Shown piece by piece: positions 34,961-46,624 of a DNA stretch of 64,000 bases (the first letter of the stretch is position 1; every line of letters starts with the position of its first letter). A program made the translations under genes and the position numbers. The DNA is from Glycine soja (lineage: Eukaryota; Streptophyta; Magnoliopsida; Fabales; Fabaceae), in assembly GCF_004193775.1 (NCBI RefSeq), contig NC_041002.1:3583261-3647260 (forward strand), written 5' to 3'. A model generated the notes under the pieces. That model was not told the DNA's origin and ran no database searches. It worked only from the letters and a program-made list of their open reading frames with translations.

Positions 34961-36655
34961 CCTACCTAAATTCATAATTCAATTAACTGAATAGAGCAAT
35001 CTGGTACACAGGAATGTTAGCAACGTATATATGGCCGGAATAAAATTTTATGTTATCCTATTAATTTAGTATTTATATAAAGAAAATAATAAACATATAT
35101 ACATCTATTTTCTCTTCCATCCTACTTTCACTTCATTATTTCTTCTCTCCTGTACCAAACATCTATGTACGAAAGATTATTATAAAAATATTTAAAATTA
35201 TTGCTGGTTTTTTTTTCATAAAAAAATCCTAAAAATGCAAGTAACAACTAATCAACTAACATGTAAACAAAATGCACAACAACACTCGGCATTCCTTACA
35301 AAAAATGTATGGTATGTCGCTGAGTCATTTTCAAGTCATCCATAATTCCATATGTAGACCATATATATACGATGACAGTGAATAATTTTGAACTCGTCCC
35401 GGATTTTTGGTCGGTGTTTTCTAATATTATAAATATTTGTAGATATTTTAAAATATCGATATATGTCAAGAATATATTAAAGTAATTTACTTGATATAGT
35501 TTGAGAAATTTTTTAATTAATTTCAAATAATGGGTAATAGCAAATATGAGTATATTGTTACCTGCTTTGGTTCTATTAATAAACGAGTAACAAAATTGTT
35601 TATTTTATTTATATGTATTCATTAGATTATTCATATTTTAAGATCAATTGTACTTACAATTTGTTAATATTTCCCTTCTAAGTGGGTGTGTGTTAACAAG
35701 TTTCACAAGGATGTCTGGACAAAATAAAAAAAATTACAAGCATATACTAATGTATACACACAAATTATGTCTCATAACTTTTATCTTGAAGGAAATTTTT
35801 CTATTTTTAACACTTCTAGCTATTAAAATAAAAAAAATTAGACTAAATTAATTTTACCTAACAATAATTAAACATCTATTTTTTTTTTACATAAAATTAA
35901 ATTTGGCAGTATTCAAAATCAATTCTCCTACTCCCATTGTGAAACTATACCGTTTCTAACCGTGTGTTTGGCAGCGATGAAATCACACAAAAGAGAGAAA
36001 AAACAAAAAAAAGAAAAACACAAATTTCAATAAATTTCAGTACTTTGACAGCTGTGATCATGAAATATAAGTGGATTTTTTGAATTTTTCAGTGGATCTT
36101 GCAGCACAGTACTTCCACCCTCAAACATGAGAAAGGCATGAAAATTTACAATATTGGAATAAAGACACATATTGTCCTTGCACCGAGTTGTGTCATTTTG
36201 CCGTCCAACATATATTATGGAGGAGCATAATTGTTTAAGCTTGATAGATTATGCTCAACATAGTCGAATATGCATGCAACTTAATTAAAATAAGAAAATC
36301 AAACTACGCTTAACAAAATGAAATTAAATAAGGCACGAATGTGGAAGGACAACACATACTTACATTGTAAACTTCTTTTTTTCTTTTTCAAATACCAAAC
36401 TACTTTAATTCAAATATTTCACCTTTATTTTCATTCTATTTCTCTTCTATCAAATAATCCTTATTTCTCCCTATTTTTATTCTTTTCTTTTTTTCCCTTA
36501 CCTACTTTTCTTCTTCTACTTCTTACCAAGCCTAAAATTGATGTTTTCTACCAAATAGAAATAACATACCCTTTCTAGTTTCTAATGCAACACATACCTA
36601 TATGGCAGAAAAATTAATGCAATGAATCAACATGTTATGAAGAATGCTTTACTCT
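34961..36655. other. Spacer, including TBL 3' flank duplicates
   Basis: No coding gene. At 35845-35960 lies sequence homologous to 34590-34655 and to 41440-41560. It includes ACCTAACAATAATTAAAC, then AAATTAAATTTGGCAGT, then TCCCATTGTGAAAC, and marks the old downstream flank of duplicated TBL units. The pyrimidine-rich stretch at 36360-36530 encodes nothing recognisable. Confidence 0.45.
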
Positions 36656-38622
36656 TCACTCCTCGGCTGCTTGTGCCATGTTTTTCATCATCTCAAGAAA
36701 AATCTCATTCCATGTGTCTATAGGCCCGGGCAAGCACCAATGAACACAATCATTCTGCACATGCTTTGAAACCCCCTTAGCAAATGGGAAAGGATTCATA
36801 TAAGCACCAGGATGGCCATCTGGTCTCAACAATGCTAATTTTGTTACATCAAGTACCTCCAACCTAAACCCTTTAAATTTTTCAGCTTTTGGCTTAGCTT
36901 TTACCAATTCTTTGGCTCTTGCCTTAGCCCTCTCCACTTCTTCAAACTGAATCCTTCTGATCATAGCATTTTCTCCTTCAAGTTGCCTCTCCCCCGCTCT
37001 ATAAGGCTCAGTCTTTGAACAAATACCCCCCTTATCCCAAGCACCTTCAAAATGAGAAGGCGAGTATGTTCTCAAAATTACATCAATTCCATTTCCCTTT
37101 TTCACCTTCTTCTTAATTATGCTATTAAGAGCAGTCCTTAAGGCCCTTCTTATTGGACCATAAAAACCAATGTCGGTGGTGCAATTAGAAACAGGACGGT
37201 TCACGCATCCTATAACTTTATCATCCCAGTAGAAAACTGAAGGAATTAAAAACCAATGCCCTAAGGACAACACAATCATGTCCATTTGATCCATATCCTT
37301 TTCCCACCTCATATTAGCATGATCCAAATGAATTTTGTTATAATTATTATAGCGTGGTCCCTGATTGTTTCTTTCAACACCTTGTACAAGAAATGGGGAC
37401 CAATAGAAGGACAAGGTTGCGTTGTGAGAAGGAAAAAGCCACCTAGTAAAACTTTGGTGGCTGAATCCGTTTGGTTTTGTAACAGTGTTTAACATGCAAA
37501 GGAGGGACTCTAGGTGGTTCCTTGAGAGAGAGTCCCCAACAAAAGCTACATGCTTGTTGCTAATGAGTTGGAGAAAAGTGTTAGGTTCAAACCTTGGAAG
37601 ATAGCATTCACTTGGTTTCCATTTCCAGTAAAGGAATCCCAAATCAGGCCTACCATTGGCGATACAATTCCGGCTTTCTTTCAAGTTGACACAGGTGGTA
37701 CTATTGTATAAAGGATTTCTTTTGGTACGGATCCATCTGCCATTGGTGTAGTCACATGGCTTCTCATAAACTATTTTTTGATCATTAGGTTTCTCATAAA
37801 CTGCCAATAAAAAGGGAACAAATAATAAGTACTTATATTTGTTACGTAGAAGACCAATTTAAGGCAAAATCAACAAGCAAGCGTATAAATAATAAAAAAT
37901 ATTTAGGGGTGCTCTAACATTCGTTTATTTTCTCTTCTATCTTGCAATTTCCTTCCTTTCCTTGGTACATACTTCTCTCTCTTTTCCTTTTTTTTTTCTA
38001 GGACATCACTTGTTACATCTATCAATTTTGGTATCTTCTCTTATCTCTTTTTATTCTTTCTATATCTCGTGTTTTTCACTATTCATAAATAATAAAAATT
38101 TCCAATTGAGGTTGCAATATTTCGTCACAATTTTTTATATTGCAAGAAATTGCAGACAAATGTTACTCATATCCAACCCTAATTGCAATCACCTTGTGAT
38201 TGTAGAAACCTTAAAAACTAGAATTTGCAGCCAAAATCACGGTTGCTAACCGTACTTTTTAAAAAAAAAAACATCAGCATAATATATATAGTTTTAACTA
38301 GATGAAATTATGTAGCACATATATATATACCTGGTGGAGGTGGAGGCGGAGGCGGAGAAGCGGAAAGAGAAGAATGGTTGGTGATGGAGATGGAATGGGG
38401 AATAAGCTCCGTAGAAATGGCAAGAGAAGAGTGGTTGGAGATGGAGATGGAATGAGGAGGCTCATTTGCCGGAGATGAAGTAAAGAAGTGACAGTAAAAG
38501 AAAACGCAAAAGCAAAACAGCACAATGGGTGGGAGAGCATATGAAACATAAGGCAGCTTAAGCTTCTTGTTGCTAAATCTCTTTTTACTTCTTATCTTCA
38601 AAGTCAATCTCTTTCTTCTCAT
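36656..38622 (-). CDS. TBL-like: TBL-family O-acetyltransferase, copy D (intact)
   Basis: Exon 1 is 38622-38331 and exon 2 is 37800-36656, with a phase-1 intron, giving 478 residues, the longest copy here. Exon 1 encodes a strongly basic cytosolic tail (MRRKRLTLKIRSKKRFSNKK), an anchor (ALPPIVLFCFCVFFYCHFF) and a stem with two SISI.NHSSL repeats and a run of eight prolines. Exon 2 starts with a tandem VYEKP duplication (VYEKPNDQKIVYEKPCDY) where copy E has a single VYEKPCDY. The GDS motif is at about 186-188 (FVGDSLSRNH) and the DxxH motif at about 448-451 (DCVHWCLPGPIDTW). It also has an additional Lys/Ala-rich helix (RAKARAKELVKAKPKAEKF) before the RLEVLDVTKLALLRPDGH block. Copy E is its nearest relative. 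Golgi wall-polysaccharide acetylation is inferred from the family. Confidence 0.92.
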
Positions 38623-38677
38623 CTTGTTTCTTCTCTGAGTCCTTCGTTTCTTGCTCCTAACGTCTCTTTACGTAGAA

Positions 38678-38683
38678 CACGTG
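38678..38683. promoter_or_regulatory. CACGTG box upstream of TBL copy D
   Basis: G-box core about 56 bp upstream of the start codon, in the promoter block shared with copy E and the stub. Whether it lies in the 5' UTR or the promoter is unknown. Confidence 0.5.
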
Positions 38684-38689
38684 CCTATA

Positions 38690-39470
38690 TTTGTATTCCT
38701 TTTGTGTGCTCAGCTAAACTGATAACTCAATATATCTAGCAATCTGGTACACGCATGAATGTTAGCAACGTAAGGCGTGAATAAAATTTTATCTTATCCT
38801 TTTTTTTTTGTTTTTTTGGAAATGGCTTGCGAGACATCAAGCTTTTTTCTTATCCTATTAATTTAGTAGTTATATAGATATAAAAGTAAAGATCTATTTT
38901 TAGTTTAATACTTATGTATTGTACTTGTGAAAGTTTTTACATTATCGATTAATTATGATAGTTTGTGATTAGAAAATAATATAGAAAACATTATATTAAT
39001 TGTCATCATATATGTTCTTCAAATATGCAGGAAAAAATGTTATTCAAATATAAAATTTTGCAAAAACTACTGAAATCCGTCTGTGTTAACCAAATCTTAG
39101 TACTTTTCAATTGTTGTTCATTGTTGTACATGGTTCTCATACACATTGAGATTATTTAATATAGTTGCATTGCTAGGACATCTTGTGGCCCAATGGCTAT
39201 GGTGATATATCTAAAAGTGCTCATATTTGCTCTTCGGATTCCCTTCTTGTGTGCTTTCCATCAGAAACTCAAAACAAATCCCCATCCATTCTCTTGCTGG
39301 TATAAACTCAGTTCCACGGTCATCAAAATCTTGCGGTTGTTCTCTCAAACTTGAAATGACAGAAATGAACATGTTGGAATTGACTTTGCTTGTTTCTTGC
39401 TTTATTCCATATTTTATTGGTGTATGACAATGTTTTAGTTGCTTGTTGCTTTGTAACTTATTTTTGTGAT
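38690..39470. other. Upstream spacer of TBL copy D
   Basis: The first ~100 bp are the conserved TBL promoter block. Beyond that the sequence is AT-rich, with no coding region or named repeat. Confidence 0.4.
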
Positions 39471-39476
39471 TAATGA

Positions 39477-40979
39477 TTGTTTGATAACCGCTAAATAATT
39501 GTATTTTGATAGTAGAAAATTAGTTAAATATTGGCCTGAAATTAATTATTTAGTAGTTATTCGTAATTAAAAGTTAGAAAATTAATTAAATTGAATTTTT
39601 AGTTGCAAATATAAAAATTGGAGGTGTAACAAGCAAAAAGGACAGAAAAATTGAAGAAAAGAAGAAAATTAGAAGAAGGCACAACCCAGTACGTGCGCTC
39701 AGCGCGCGTCACGGGCTAAGCGGGCCAGGAAGTACACGTGCTAAGCGCGGGGTGTCGCGCTAAGCGCGCCTATGAAGACCTAAAGCCCACTTCAACAGAT
39801 ATAATTATAAAGTCAGTCCAAGGGAAAAAGACCACCACAGAATCCCCACTCCTAGGAGTTTCATTTACTCTCTTTCTTTCACCCCTCCTCTCATTGTAAA
39901 GCTTTCAATGACCATGAGTGGCTAAACCCCCTAGTTAGGGCCTGACAGACCTAAAAAGTCAATGATATATGGAGCATTTCAAGAGTTATCAATAAAAAGA
40001 GGAATTCCCTCCAAGTTCTTTTATTTATTTACCGTTCTTTCTTTTTACATCATATATCTCGGAACTTACTTTCAGTTAAGGTTTAGTCCACTCGGGAGAG
40101 GGTAAAGCCTAATTAAGGGTAAGGAATGAATACTTGAATACTTGAATCTGTTTTAAGGGTTATGCCACTCGGGAGAGGGTAACGCTTAATAGAACACTAA
40201 AAGGAAGAAATTATCGGGTTATCTTTTAGAGGATTTTCCTTTCAGGTTCTTTTATCTGCTTTTCTTTTTTATTTATTCTGCATCTCAGACTTTATTTTCT
40301 GTTAGTCTTTAGGCCACTCGGGAGAGGGTAAAGTCTAATTAGGGATAAGGGATGAATGCGTGAATCGGTTTTAAGGGTTAGGCCACTCGGGAGAGGGTAA
40401 CGCTTAATAGAACAATAAAAGAAAGAAATCATTGGGTTAGCATGACCTAATGCCCCAATGCCCATGCTTTATTAAACATCTAGGATGTAATCTTAATGCA
40501 TCTTAGTTAGTGAGTCTTCGCAAAGGGCATTTGGAAGATAGGTAATTAAGGTAGGCTTGTCATCGTGAGGCATCAGGCACAAGTAGATGGATAGATGTGA
40601 GACAAAATTTAGTTCACTGGTATTGATAACAGACAAATCCTGAATCCATATATCTAGGCTAATTAGACTTGTCAGGTTTTAGCAATTTTACTATATAGAT
40701 TTTATTCCCTATTTTATTGTTTGAAGTTTCTTATTTTATTGTTGGATTTTCTTAGAAGTAGTTATTCTTATCTTTATCATGTCTCAATTTAAATATTTTA
40801 TCTTCTATTTTGATCTTTCAATCTTTTATCTTTTTCTTTTATCTTCTAATTTTATCTTTTAATCTTATCTTTTCTTTATCTTCTAATTTTATCTTTAAAT
40901 GTCTTGTGGATTCGACACTCGGACTTTCGAGAACTTTATTACTTGTGACGATTTGATACATTTGTCAACGAGTTAACAC
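39477..40979 (+). mobile_element. Probable solo LTR (gypsy-like), about 1.5 kb
   Basis: A compositionally distinct block. It has an AGCGCGC-rich patch at 39700-39770 and a transcription-start-like region with CTCTTTCTTTCACC at 39870. CCACTCGGGAGAGGGTAA occurs four times (40088, 40165, 40314, 40383) in two ~220-bp units. The 3' end (GATTCGACACTCGGACTTTC ... GTCAACGAGTTAACA) is typical of large plant gypsy LTRs. No primer-binding site (TGGCGCC) or internal region follows, so it is read as solo. The 3' end is firm, the 5' end (TGTTTGATAACC) is tentative, and no target duplication was confirmed. Confidence 0.6.
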
Positions 40980-41341
40980 TGTTTTATATTCCAGTTATAC
41001 TTCTAATATTAGTTTTCCGTTTAAGATTAATATATGCATTGATTAATCAAGTATAAATTGTTGTAAATTGTCTTGTTTGGATAGTTTGGAAAAAAGATTA
41101 ATATTTTTTTATACTTAATGCATATAGGTTAAGTTTCATTTCATGAAATTTCATTTAGTGCACACACTATAGTGAGTGACTCCTCCAAGAATACAAGAAC
41201 AACGAATTATAATTATAGGATTAAATTTAAAGACCATGATTAAAAATCTAATTAGAAAACGCACATGCCATACTAATTCCCCTTTCTCCTTCAGATTACG
41301 CGACTCATGTTCTCTCGTATTCTCCTTCTCTCATTTGACAA
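40659..41341. repeat. 683-bp duplicated segment, copy 1
   Basis: It matches 56030-56712 in the same orientation with no net gap and only about two base differences seen (CTTATCTTTT/CTTATATTTT and CTTTATTAC/CTTTACTAC). It covers the last ~320 bp of the LTR plus ~360 bp of non-LTR flank. Because the LTR here is much longer than the shared part, this locus is the likely donor. Confidence 0.93.
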
Positions 41342-41659
41342 ATTAAAGACTACCACTTGCTCAACATAAATTTTTTAACTCAACCCAAAAGTACTTACCT
41401 TTTATCATTCTTTTTGTCAAATTAAGGTTTTGAGACAAAATCAAATTTTACCTCATAATAACAAAATATCAATACTTTTTTAAAATTAAATTTTACTATA
41501 ATTAAAAACAATTCTTGTTACTCCCCACTGTGAAACAAACCACACTCTAAAATTGTTTCCCTGCCAAACAGAAAAACAAAATACTCTTTCTAGTTTCTGA
41601 GGTAACACATCACAAGTGTGGCGGAAAAATTAATGCAATGATTAGAAATGCTTTACTCT

Positions 41660-43434
41660 TCACTCCTTAGCTGTTCGTGCCATGTTTTTCATCATCTGGA
41701 GAAAAACCTCATTCCATGTGTCTATAGGCCCTCGCAAGCACCAATGAACACAATCATTCTGCACACTCTTTGGAATCCCATTAGCAAATGGGAAAGGATT
41801 CCTATAAGCACCAGGATGGCCATCTGGTCTCAACAATGCTAATTTTGTTACATCAAGTACCTCCAACCTAAACCTTCTAAATTTCTTGGCTTTTTCCTTA
41901 GCCCTTTCCAATTCTTCCAACTGAATCCTTCTGATCTCAGCATCCTCCCCTTCAAGTTGCCTCTCCCCCTCTCTATAAGGCTTAGTCTTTGAACAAATAC
42001 CCCCCTTATCCCAAGCACCTTCAAAATGAGAAGGTGAGTATGTTCTCACAATTACATCAATTCCATTTCCTTTTTTCACCTTCCTCTTTATTATGCTATT
42101 GAGAGAAGTCCTTAAGGCCCTTCTTATTGGACCATAAAATCCAATCTTTGTGGTGCAATTAGAAAAATTAGAAACAGGACGGTTCAGGCATCCTATAACT
42201 TTATCACCCCAGTAGATAACTGAAGGAACTAAAAACCAATGTCCCAAGGACAACACAATTATGTCCATTTGATCAATATCCTTTTCCCACCTTATATTAA
42301 CACGATCCAAATAAATTTTATTATAATGTGGTGGTCTCCGGATTTTTCTATCAACACCATGTACAAGAAATGGGGACCAATAGAATGACAACATTGCGTT
42401 GTGAGAAGGAAAGTGCCATTGATTAGAACCTTCGTTGCTTAATCCATTTGGTTCTGTAACAGTGTTTAACATGCAAAGGAGGGACTGTAGGTGGTTCCTG
42501 GATAGAGTCCCCAATAAAAGCTACATGCTTGTTGCTAATGAGTTGGAGAAAAGTGTTAGGGTCAAACCTTGGAAGATGGCATTCACTTGGTTTCCATCTC
42601 CAATTAAGGTACCCCAAATCAGGCCTACCATTGGCTATACAATTCTGTTTTTCTTTCATGTTGGGACAGTTAGTAGCATTATATAGAGGACCTCTTTTGG
42701 TACGGACCCATCTGCCATTGGTGTAGTCACATGGCTTCTCATAAACTGCCAATAAAAAGAGAGCAAATTAAGTACTTTTATTGCGTACTTAGGAGAAGAA
42801 TTTGAGGCAAAATCCACAAGCAAATTTATAAACAAATAGAAAATGTTTAGCATACATTTATTTTCTCTTGTATCTCGTGTTTATCGATATCTTCTCTTAT
42901 TTCTTCTTCTTCTTTTTTTTTTTTTCCTGTACATCATGTGTATCATTATTCATAAATAATAAAAGTTTCAAACTGGGGTCACGGTTTCGTCGCAATCCTT
43001 GATGTTACAAGAAATTACAGACAAGTATTACTGATGCGGCTGCAATTACAATCACTTCACGATTACAGAAACTTTAAAGACTCAAAATTGAAGCCAAAAT
43101 AGCGGTCGCTAACCGTACTTTTTTCAAAACACTAGCTTAATATACATAGTTTTAACAAGACGAAATTAAGCAGCATATATGTACCTGGTGGAGGGGGAGA
43201 AGAGGAAAGAGAAGAATGATTAGTGATGGAGATGGAATGAAGCTCAAGAGAAGAGTGGTTGGTGATGGAGAGGGAATGAGGAGGCTCATTTGCTGGAGAT
43301 GAAGTAAAGGAGAGACAGTAAAAGTAAAGGGAAAAGCAAAGCAGCACAATGGGTGGAAGAGCATAGGAAGCAGAAGGAAGAAGCTTCTTGCTAAATCTCT
43401 TACTAATATTAAAACTCAATCTCTTTCTTCTCAT
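41660..43434 (-). pseudogene. TBL copy E, 2-bp deletion next to the GDS motif
   Basis: The sister of copy D. Exon 1 is 43434-43185 (MRRKRLSFNISKRFSKKLLP, anchor ALPPIVLLCFSLYFYCLSF). Exon 2 is 42745-41660. The frame is intact up to HVAFIGDS. There the minus strand reads GACTCTATCCAGGAACC where D reads GACTCTCTCTCAAGGAACC, two bases fewer. The reading frame is lost at about 42500-42508 and the old frame ends 75 bp later. From RNHLQSLLCMLNTV onward the rest of the enzyme is open to its normal stop (DCVHWCLRGPIDTW, with Pro to Arg after WCL). Apart from this one event the gene looks complete, so inactivation is recent, or it is a base-call or allelic error. Confidence 0.85.
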
Positions 43435-43483
43435 CTTGCACCTGAGTCATTCGTTTTTTTCTCCTAACGTCTCTTTGCGAATA

Positions 43484-43489
43484 CACGTG
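43484..43489. promoter_or_regulatory. CACGTG box upstream of TBL copy E
   Basis: Same position relative to the start codon (about 50 bp upstream) and same context as in copy D. Confidence 0.5.
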
Positions 43490-43499
43490 CTTATATTTG

Positions 43500-43724
43500 T
43501 ATTCCTTTTGTTAGCAACGTAAGGCTTGAATGGAATTTTCTCTTATCCTATTAATTTTCTTTTCCATCACACTTTCACCTCATTCTTTTCTTTAGCTTTC
43601 TCTTCCTTTTATTTATCACTCTGCCTATGACATCCATCACTTGCTCTCTGCGTTTTTTTTTTCCCTCTATCTCTCTTCTATCCATGTCAACCATATTATT
43701 ACTCTTTTATTTATACGTTGTGTG

Positions 43725-43760
<36 letters not shown>

Positions 43761-46610
43761 GTAGAAGTTACTAACCAAGCCCGCATGTTGCAAGTTAAAT
43801 ATTGGGTAAAATGTTTTTTCCCCTTTTGTTTTATGTTGATTTTTATTTTAGTCTTTCATAATTTTTTTATTATTATTTTAGTTCCTCATAAATGACTCAA
43901 TTTTATTCTTAATCCATAACATTAATTTCAAAGATGAATTACTTGTGAGATTAAAAGAAAATGAAAATTAAGGAGGGATCAAGTAAATGTAACGGTAGTT
44001 CTAAGAAAAGTTACTTCTCACTCCTAATCTTCACTCTTCATTTAAAATTTATTGTTCAATTAAGTAATTAATTTTTAATTATTAAATTTTATTAAAATGA
44101 ATGATAAGATTAGAAATAATTCTTTTGGAATACTTGGATCCATCATCTCTCACATACACATACACATTTCTTTATTACATGAGTACTCATATTAAAAAAT
44201 AAGTGTATACATACACATATTTGTAGTTGTTTACATACACATATTTCATTAGTAGTTGTTTACATACACATATTTGTTTGTTTTTTAGTATAAGTGTAAA
44301 CTATATCATTGCTATACTTTAAGGTAATATTTAATTATAGTCCCTTAACGCACTTATATATGTGGAGGGACCAAACATATCAAGGTTGAAATAATTATAA
44401 TGTAACTTATAAAAGAATCGAACATTTAATGAAGAAGAAAATAGTAAAGAGGTGAGAAAAGATATAAAAACCGTAAACATTAACATTACTTTATCTGTTT
44501 AGTTGGAATTAATATTTCCTCTCTAAACCTAAATTAAATTTTCTCAGTTTTGTAGAAGTGGGTTATTCTCCAAATGCGATAGAAACATGGAAGCCACAAA
44601 CTCCACTTACATGTCTTAGCAGCATTTTTCTGTTTATATAAGCGAAGCGATATGGACATGATTGTCGCATTTGCAGTACAATGACAATGAATGATCCATA
44701 AACGTTGCTCTAAGAAGTAAATTGTTCAGGACTGCACGCACCTAACCATCTAGGGCCGGATGGGATCATAATATATAACATCATAAGAAAAAATGAGTTC
44801 ATGTATATAAAACTATTAAAAACACTTATATCATTAGCAGATACCTCTAAAAACTAAATTATATTTGTTGTTAATTGTTGATTTTTCTGAATATATATAT
44901 TTTTCATCAGAATTTTCTGAATATATAATTTATGAATATGTTTTAATGATGGGTAGTTTATAAATTAAATGACTAGCATATCTGCATATTAATATTTGTT
45001 TTTTTCCTTAAAAATATACTTTTTCTTTCGCAATATTGAAATACTAATTTATAAACTTAGTATATAGATAATATTCTTTTATTTTGGTAGGAATTTGCTT
45101 TTAAATTGTTTTCTTGTGATATTTGTGTGTCTTTCGTGAGTTTCTTTTGAAGTCAGATTTTTAAAAAAAAGAATAGTCAAGGAACACGTCATATCATTAA
45201 AGTTTATAGGTGAGTATAAAAAATCATTTGTCTAATAAATTTATATACTTATTTAAAGGAAACAAGTAAACAACATCAATATTTGGTTATATATTATAAA
45301 GGTTTGTAAATACAAATATGATAAGAAAAGAATTGAATTCTAATTTAAAAAAATTTTAAATCTTTTTTGGAAGATAATTTTTATCGTATGAAGAAAATTT
45401 TTGTAAGAAAAATAACAAATTTTAACAAAAAAACATTTTCAAACGATGAAAATAAATTTTTGTAAAAGATAGAGTTTTTCAAAACAAAATTCAATTCAAT
45501 TCCTATGTTAGTTTAAATCAAGATGATAAGGAAAACATATAAGACACAAAGATTTATATTGGTTCATTTGATTCATCTCTACCCGTGATTACATCTCATT
45601 CTTGACAACTTATAAAGTTATAAGTATTAATCATTGTCACTTTTAGCTTACAATTCAAGTTTTACCCAAACGGGATATAACTGAATATTCTTTGTCCTAT
45701 CAAGCATATGTTGACTCTACACAATTAAATAGATTTGGTGTTTGAATTTCCAAAATGTCATTGATTTAATGTTGCATATCAGATCATGGCATGACTCTTC
45801 TATCATCTGATAACACAGACACAAATGTATAAGACATATCACATCAGACATAACTATTAATCTTTATATTTATTTATATCTAATCGAAATAATTAAAGAT
45901 CTTAATTTATTTTAAGTCATAAATGTCTTTTGACTTAACATGGGTTAAAATGTTTATTAATTTCCTAGAATACAATGACTTATAATTTTAGGTTTTTCTA
46001 AATAAATTAGAAGTTTTAATACTTCTTATAAATTTTAAAGATTTTAAAAATAATCTCTATTATTATTTACATAACATGCATTTAAATATATCATATCCCA
46101 TGCCATTGTCATTGATATGATGAATGTCTAAAAGCATTTTGAACTAAGTAGTAAGTAGTGTGATTTTACTATTTTAGTTTGCCATAATAAGCAGGATAAT
46201 TTTTCATTATATTTTTTCCAAATTATTAGTAATTTTATAATATTAAGAAAATATTGCTCTACCTTTTTTTATAAGCACCGTGGATTGATAATTGTAAAAT
46301 TAAATTATTTCCTTCTTTTTAAGAGTTGAAATATTAAAAATGTGTAGTGCTAAAAAATGAGAGTTTAAATATTTGCCAATTTTTTCTATCTTTTTAAAGA
46401 GAACTTATTAATTTTTCAATCTTTGTGCAACATAAAAAACAACTCTTATCTTATTTTGGGGTAGAAAGTTAATTTCAAGTAGGTCTAACACAATTACTTA
46501 AACAAGAGTGCATAAATTATTATAAATTCCTAATATTTTCTTGCATTCAAAATAAAGTGTGAATGGGTACTATGTCTAGCATATTCTGTTCTCCCGAAAA
46601 AGGCCCAACA
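43500..46610. other. Intergenic, AT-rich; no gene seen
   Basis: About 3.1 kb without a coding region. It contains an AT run at 43729-43758 and a short ACACATACACAT-type repeat at 44150-44275, where GTAGTTGTTTACATACACAT occurs twice. Nothing else is recognisable. Confidence 0.45.
43729..43758. repeat. AT microsatellite
   Basis: A 30-bp AT dinucleotide run. Confidence 0.95.
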
Positions 46611-46624
46611 AATGTCCAATGGAG

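Noticed and set aside
36318..36578. 86-residue Phe/Leu-rich plus-strand frame downstream of TBL copy D
   Set aside because: It is the translation of a pyrimidine-rich tract with no start context, homologues or splice support.
40088..40440. Regular short repeats suggestive of a CRISPR-like array
   Set aside because: There are only four words with unequal spacing inside a plant LTR; CRISPR does not apply to this genome.
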